A DNA stretch of 64,000 nt from Dysgonomonas hofstadii. Its GTDB lineage: Bacteria; Bacteroidota; Bacteroidia; Bacteroidales; Dysgonomonadaceae. Both the position numbers and the translations under genes were made by a program. The DNA lies in NCBI RefSeq assembly GCF_014196915.1, contig NZ_JACIEP010000002.1:372001-436000 (forward strand). The letters run 5' to 3'. Position 1 is the first letter of the stretch, and each line of letters begins with the position of its first letter. The notes under the pieces are model-generated. The model did no database searches, was not told where the DNA came from, and saw only the letters and a list, made by a program, of their open reading frames with translations. Below are positions 60,985 through 64,000 of this stretch, piece after piece.

Positions 60985-61728
60985 CTATTTCATATTTATC
61001 ACACTTCTCTCCGTTGCAACCGCTGATTTTCCCGGAGTAGCCTTACGTGTGCAGTAATCAAATTCAGTAGATTTCTCCCCACTGAATGATTTCCATTTCA
61101 ACTTCAGCTTTACCGTCTCACCTTCTGTATCCGGCAGACTACCCAAATTGAATGCAACCAAACCATCTGCCTCAGATCCATAAATATCACCGTAAGCATT
61201 ATGTCTGAATTCTACTTCATAAGGAGTATCCGGATCGGTACTTGCCAACAGATTTACATAATGAGGTTTGCCTGAGTTTCCATATATAGTCCTAAAACGA
61301 AGAGTCAGATAGCCATCTTCTGCAATTGTCACCCAGTCATTAACAATCTCCACTGGATCTGTCCCATATACGTCATCGTTATCCGAACCCAGATCCGGGG
61401 CGATTTGTTTTGTAAGAATACTATCTATCCAGTTAATATAGACAGCCTTATCATATTCTCCACTCGGCTTGTCTACTTCACTAAAGTTAACCAGTGCCCT
61501 TACTTCTTTATCTCCAAAAGGAGACGATGTCACATTCGTAGGTAATAATGTTGTATTGTCATCAAGTTGCAGGAAGAAAGAGTCTCCTCCATCCGACTTT
61601 ACAGTTACAAGCGCATTCGGATACCTAAGTTCCCAATCATTATCATCATCATCCAAACAGGATTGAAAGGCCATAGCAATGCCTATAATCCCTACAATCA
61701 TTAAAAAAAATTTCAAAGTTCTCATCAT
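60985..61728 (-). CDS. NigD-like lipoprotein
   Basis: A 247-residue protein from the MM start at 61728. A lipoprotein signal with MAFQSCLDDDDND follows; the Cys before an Asp-rich stretch is typical of surface lipoproteins in Bacteroidota. The rest is beta-rich, with VDKPSGEYDKAVYINWIDSI and a late WKSFSGEKSTEFDYCTRK, matching the NigD family. NigD lies in a bacteriocin-linked locus of Prevotella; its function is not known. An upstream ATG (61782) gives an unlikely leader. Confidence 0.78.
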   Translation of the reverse strand: MMRTLKFFLMIVGIIGIAMAFQSCLDDDDNDWELRYPNALVTVKSDGGDSFFLQLDDNTTLLPTNVTSSPFGDKEVRALVNFSEVDKPSGEYDKAVYINWIDSILTKQIAPDLGSDNDDVYGTDPVEIVNDWVTIAEDGYLTLRFRTIYGNSGKPHYVNLLASTDPDTPYEVEFRHNAYGDIYGSEADGLVAFNLGSLPDTEGETVKLKLKWKSFSGEKSTEFDYCTRKATPGKSAVATERSVINMK

Positions 61729-61889
61729 TTTATTGTCGCTAATTGTTTGTTGTCTACATAATATGACAAATAAGGCGTCCAAAAAGCTGCAATAGGGTAT
61801 GATAAAATATATTAATAAAGTTAAACGACAATATATAAAATCCGTATCGAGAGATATTATAATGTTTGTAGTGAATGTATTACCTGCTA

Positions 61890-62906
61890 TTAATCTTTCA
61901 GGTCCCTAAGTATACGTTCAGCATCCAGTTTTCCTTTTTCCAGAATAGCTTCCATTGATACAGGCGCTCCATTCTGGCGTTTGCTTTCATTAGATGCTTC
62001 CATGAAAGTAAATATTTCGATTGTTTCGTCCGGATCGACAGGAACTTCTTTTGACCTGAAGAATTTGAGTATCTGATCCAGGAGTGGTTTATATCCATTA
62101 TAGCCTCCGGCCTGTACTACCTTGCTGCTACAGAATACACTGCCGCCGAAATAGTTATGGCCTGTGCGGATAGCCCGGAATGTTCCGATCCTTCCGTCAG
62201 TCCAGATGCCTGTAACCACACTGTAATCTTTGGTAGTGGAACGACTGACCTGCGTACAGCCTTTACCCATCACTGTATAAAGAGTTTCTACCCCATGAAT
62301 TCCATACCATGTAAAATCGGCATGGCTAGGCTCATAAGCATCGGGAGAATAACAATCGGCTCCCAATACTTTACCATGATCCCCATTGCGTATCTCCTGA
62401 TTTATAGGAGAATAACGAAGTACAGAAGAAGAAAATACAGGCACGTTATATTTCTTCGCCAACTTGAATATTGCAATAGTTTCAGCCAACGTTGCAGCAA
62501 CCGGTTTATCTATAAATACCGGCTTGCCTGCCTTGAAAACTTCAATTGCCTGCTCCAGATGCATATTACCGTCATTTGTTTCTAAAAACACACAATCCAC
62601 TTGTTTAAGCATTTCCGCTATCGAAGTTGTTATTTTTACTCCGTGTTTTTTAGCTTCTTCTATATAACCCGGAATACGTTTGTAGCTGCTTTCTATTGTC
62701 TTTGACCCGTAAGGATATGCTGCTACAATTTTAAATCCTTTATACTGCTCATGTTCTGGAGCACTCTCATCATTCAACAATTTGATGAAAGCCGGAGAAT
62801 GGGAGGTATCCAGTCCAATTATTCCTAATTTGATAACTTCCTGAGAGTATAAAGACACTGATATAAGTGAGAAGAGAAGTGCTATAATGATATTTTTTGT
62901 TTTCAT
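61890..62906 (-). CDS. Secreted Gfo/Idh/MocA-type oxidoreductase
   Basis: A 338-residue protein with a signal peptide (residues 1-22). The nucleotide-binding strand reads VIKLGIIGLDTSHSPAF; the usual GxGxxG is altered to GIIGLDTSH, as in a distinct subfamily. The conserved EKP motif is DKP in KPVFIDKPVAATLAE. A periplasmic NAD(P)-type enzyme would need to carry its own cofactor, like glucose-fructose oxidoreductase or GH109 glycosidases. Gene order with nagB (47-nt gap) suggests a sugar-related role. Confidence 0.78.
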   Translation of the reverse strand: MKTKNIIIALLFSLISVSLYSQEVIKLGIIGLDTSHSPAFIKLLNDESAPEHEQYKGFKIVAAYPYGSKTIESSYKRIPGYIEEAKKHGVKITTSIAEMLKQVDCVFLETNDGNMHLEQAIEVFKAGKPVFIDKPVAATLAETIAIFKLAKKYNVPVFSSSVLRYSPINQEIRNGDHGKVLGADCYSPDAYEPSHADFTWYGIHGVETLYTVMGKGCTQVSRSTTKDYSVVTGIWTDGRIGTFRAIRTGHNYFGGSVFCSSKVVQAGGYNGYKPLLDQILKFFRSKEVPVDPDETIEIFTFMEASNESKRQNGAPVSMEAILEKGKLDAERILRDLKD

Positions 62907-62953
62907 ATTATGAATAGATTTATAGGTTTTCGTTTTCTGTTGATTCTACATTT

Positions 62954-63712
62954 CTAATAATTCAAAAGAGCCGAACTATCCCTATCCAGATAGAGGACGG
63001 CGTTGTCTTTTGTTCGTAAAGCCGATGCCGGGCATACTTCGGATATTTTTCCGTTTATTGTATTAAATACCGCCTGCGCTTTCGTCCTAAACGGCACAAT
63101 ACAGAACAGATACTGGGCGAGTAGTAATGTCGGAATCGTAAGAGTAAGCGCCTCAGTAGGCACATCGTCTAATTTATCGAAACATTTATCATTAACCTGT
63201 TGTTGCCTGCACATTTCATCCAACACCACGACTTTTACCATCTCTTCATCATCGAACCGTGCCACATGAGGATCATTGAATGCGATATGTCCATTCTCTC
63301 CTATTCCCAAACATACAATGTTCGGCGGGTATTTTTTCAACAGATCGGCATAGCGTTTACATTCTTCATCTATCGGTTTGTTCCCGTCAAGGTAGTAAAT
63401 TTTCCGGAAAGGCAGCAAGCCGAAGATTTCTTTTTTCAGGAAATTGCCAAACCTTTGTGGTGCATCTTCACTCAGATTTATGTATTCATCAAGATGAAAA
63501 GCATTTATACGAGACCAGTCAATTTCCTTATGCGAGGTAAGTTCCTTTAAAAACTCAGACTGGGAAGGAGCCGCCGCAAAGATCATATTTATATATTCTT
63601 TCTCTTTGAGAAGCTCCTTTATCTGATCCGACACATCCCGCGCAGCATTTACAGACATCTCTTTAGTCGTAGTATATATTTTTACCGTAAGTTTATCCTT
63701 TTTTAAAATCAT
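62954..63712 (-). CDS. nagB: Glucosamine-6-phosphate deaminase
   Basis: A 252-residue protein from the ATG at 63712, which lies 7 nt after the nagA stop. NagB family marks are seen: INAFHLDEYINL, LGIGENGHIAFNDP, and SALRTKDNAVLYLDRDSS at the end. It converts GlcN-6-P to fructose-6-P and ammonia. It is shorter than E. coli NagB (266) and closer to the 6-phosphogluconolactonase-like branch often seen in Bacteroidota. An upstream start at 63748 would overlap nagA. Confidence 0.87.
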   Translation of the reverse strand: MILKKDKLTVKIYTTTKEMSVNAARDVSDQIKELLKEKEYINMIFAAAPSQSEFLKELTSHKEIDWSRINAFHLDEYINLSEDAPQRFGNFLKKEIFGLLPFRKIYYLDGNKPIDEECKRYADLLKKYPPNIVCLGIGENGHIAFNDPHVARFDDEEMVKVVVLDEMCRQQQVNDKCFDKLDDVPTEALTLTIPTLLLAQYLFCIVPFRTKAQAVFNTINGKISEVCPASALRTKDNAVLYLDRDSSALLNY

Positions 63713-63719
63713 AGCATTG

Positions 63720-64000
63720 TTAATTTTTTGTATAAATAATTCTACCATTCACTATCGTTGTCTGAACTGAAATTTCTGAATCGAATATGATAATATCTGC
63801 GTCTTTTCCTACCTCCAATGAGCCCTTATTCTTATCTACACCAAGAATACGGGCCGGATTCTGAGTAATCATTTTCACAGCATCATGCAAAGGAACTTCC
63901 GCTATTTGCGTCATTGTTCGCACCAGACGGTCAGCCGTAGCCACACTACCTGCAAACGCCGAGCGATCCGGCAGTTTTGCGACACCATCTTCTACTATGA
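63720..64000 (-). CDS. nagA: N-acetylglucosamine-6-phosphate deacetylase, C-terminal part
   Basis: The frame is open from the window end to the stop at 63720-63722. It reads SAFAGSVATADRLVRTMTQI, then MITQNPARILGVDKNKGSLE and GKDADIIIFDSE, the usual end of NagA/amidohydrolases with their beta-sandwich return. NagA removes the acetyl group from GlcNAc-6-P, feeding NagB. The rest of the gene lies outside the window. Confidence 0.88.
   Translation of the reverse strand, partial: IVEDGVAKLPDRSAFAGSVATADRLVRTMTQIAEVPLHDAVKMITQNPARILGVDKNKGSLEVGKDADIIIFDSEISVQTTIVNGRIIYTKN

Noticed and set aside
1-64000. CRISPR array, tRNA or rRNA genes
   Set aside because: No regularly spaced repeats and no tRNA-like or rRNA-like sequence were found by eye; a tRNA scan was not possible.

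Overview
The window is a piece of a Bacteroidota chromosome, most likely Bacteroidales and possibly Dysgonomonas-like (family-level guess only). The evidence is a SusC/SusD pair, a hybrid two-component regulator, a NigD-like lipoprotein, TAnnTTTG-type promoter boxes and AT-rich spacers. The first ~31.7 kb is the right-hand part of an integrated Mu-like transposable prophage with a contractile tail. The remaining ~32 kb is host DNA.

Prophage, early part (1-5973, + strand): a partial gene, a RecA/AAA-type ATPase, a PAPS-reductase-like enzyme, Mu Gam and many small genes (DUF4494, HAD, ASCH and others), closed by an intrinsic terminator. Head and packaging part (5977-12301, - strand): terminase small and large subunits, a gp36-like protein, an 847-residue fusion of portal, Mu F-like head protein and a CdiA-type tRNase-like domain, a gpG-like protein and a tail-terminator candidate. 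Late part (12464-28674, + strand): ClpP-type protease/scaffold, major capsid, tail sheath and tube, tail chaperone with a -1 frameshift extension, tape measure, baseplate, a lysis cassette placed among the baseplate genes, collar fibre and a beta-helix tail spike. An AT-rich acyltransferase on the opposite strand (28677-29669) is a lysogenic-conversion candidate.

Right end: at the position that com-mom occupies in Mu there is a tightly coupled cassette of a 44-residue protein, an ABC ATPase fused to a Mom-like GNAT domain, and a shortened formyltransferase-like protein. A terminator and three tandem degenerate repeats (31652-31722) follow; the repeats look like transposase-binding sites at the right phage end. 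I consider this cassette, a candidate DNA-modification or anti-restriction system, the most interesting item. A structured small RNA candidate at 7197-7267, next to the 3' end of the portal/toxin fusion gene, comes next.

Host part: a polysaccharide utilisation locus on the - strand (46279 down to 32065) reads susC, susD, GH105, GH97, SGNH esterase, GH67, an unclassified toroid lyase-like protein and GH76, with the HTCS regulator diverging at 46520. It suggests use of an acetylated, uronic-acid-containing heteropolysaccharide. Next come cobU-cobT-cobS-cobC with a metallophosphoesterase, a helicase remnant, an RRM RNA-binding protein, hemolysin III, and a ~380-bp GC-rich non-coding repeat. A - strand block follows with GH123-like and six-hairpin glycosidases, a NigD-like lipoprotein, a secreted Gfo/Idh/MocA protein, nagB and the end of nagA, pointing to amino-sugar use. 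I saw no tRNA, rRNA or CRISPR array.
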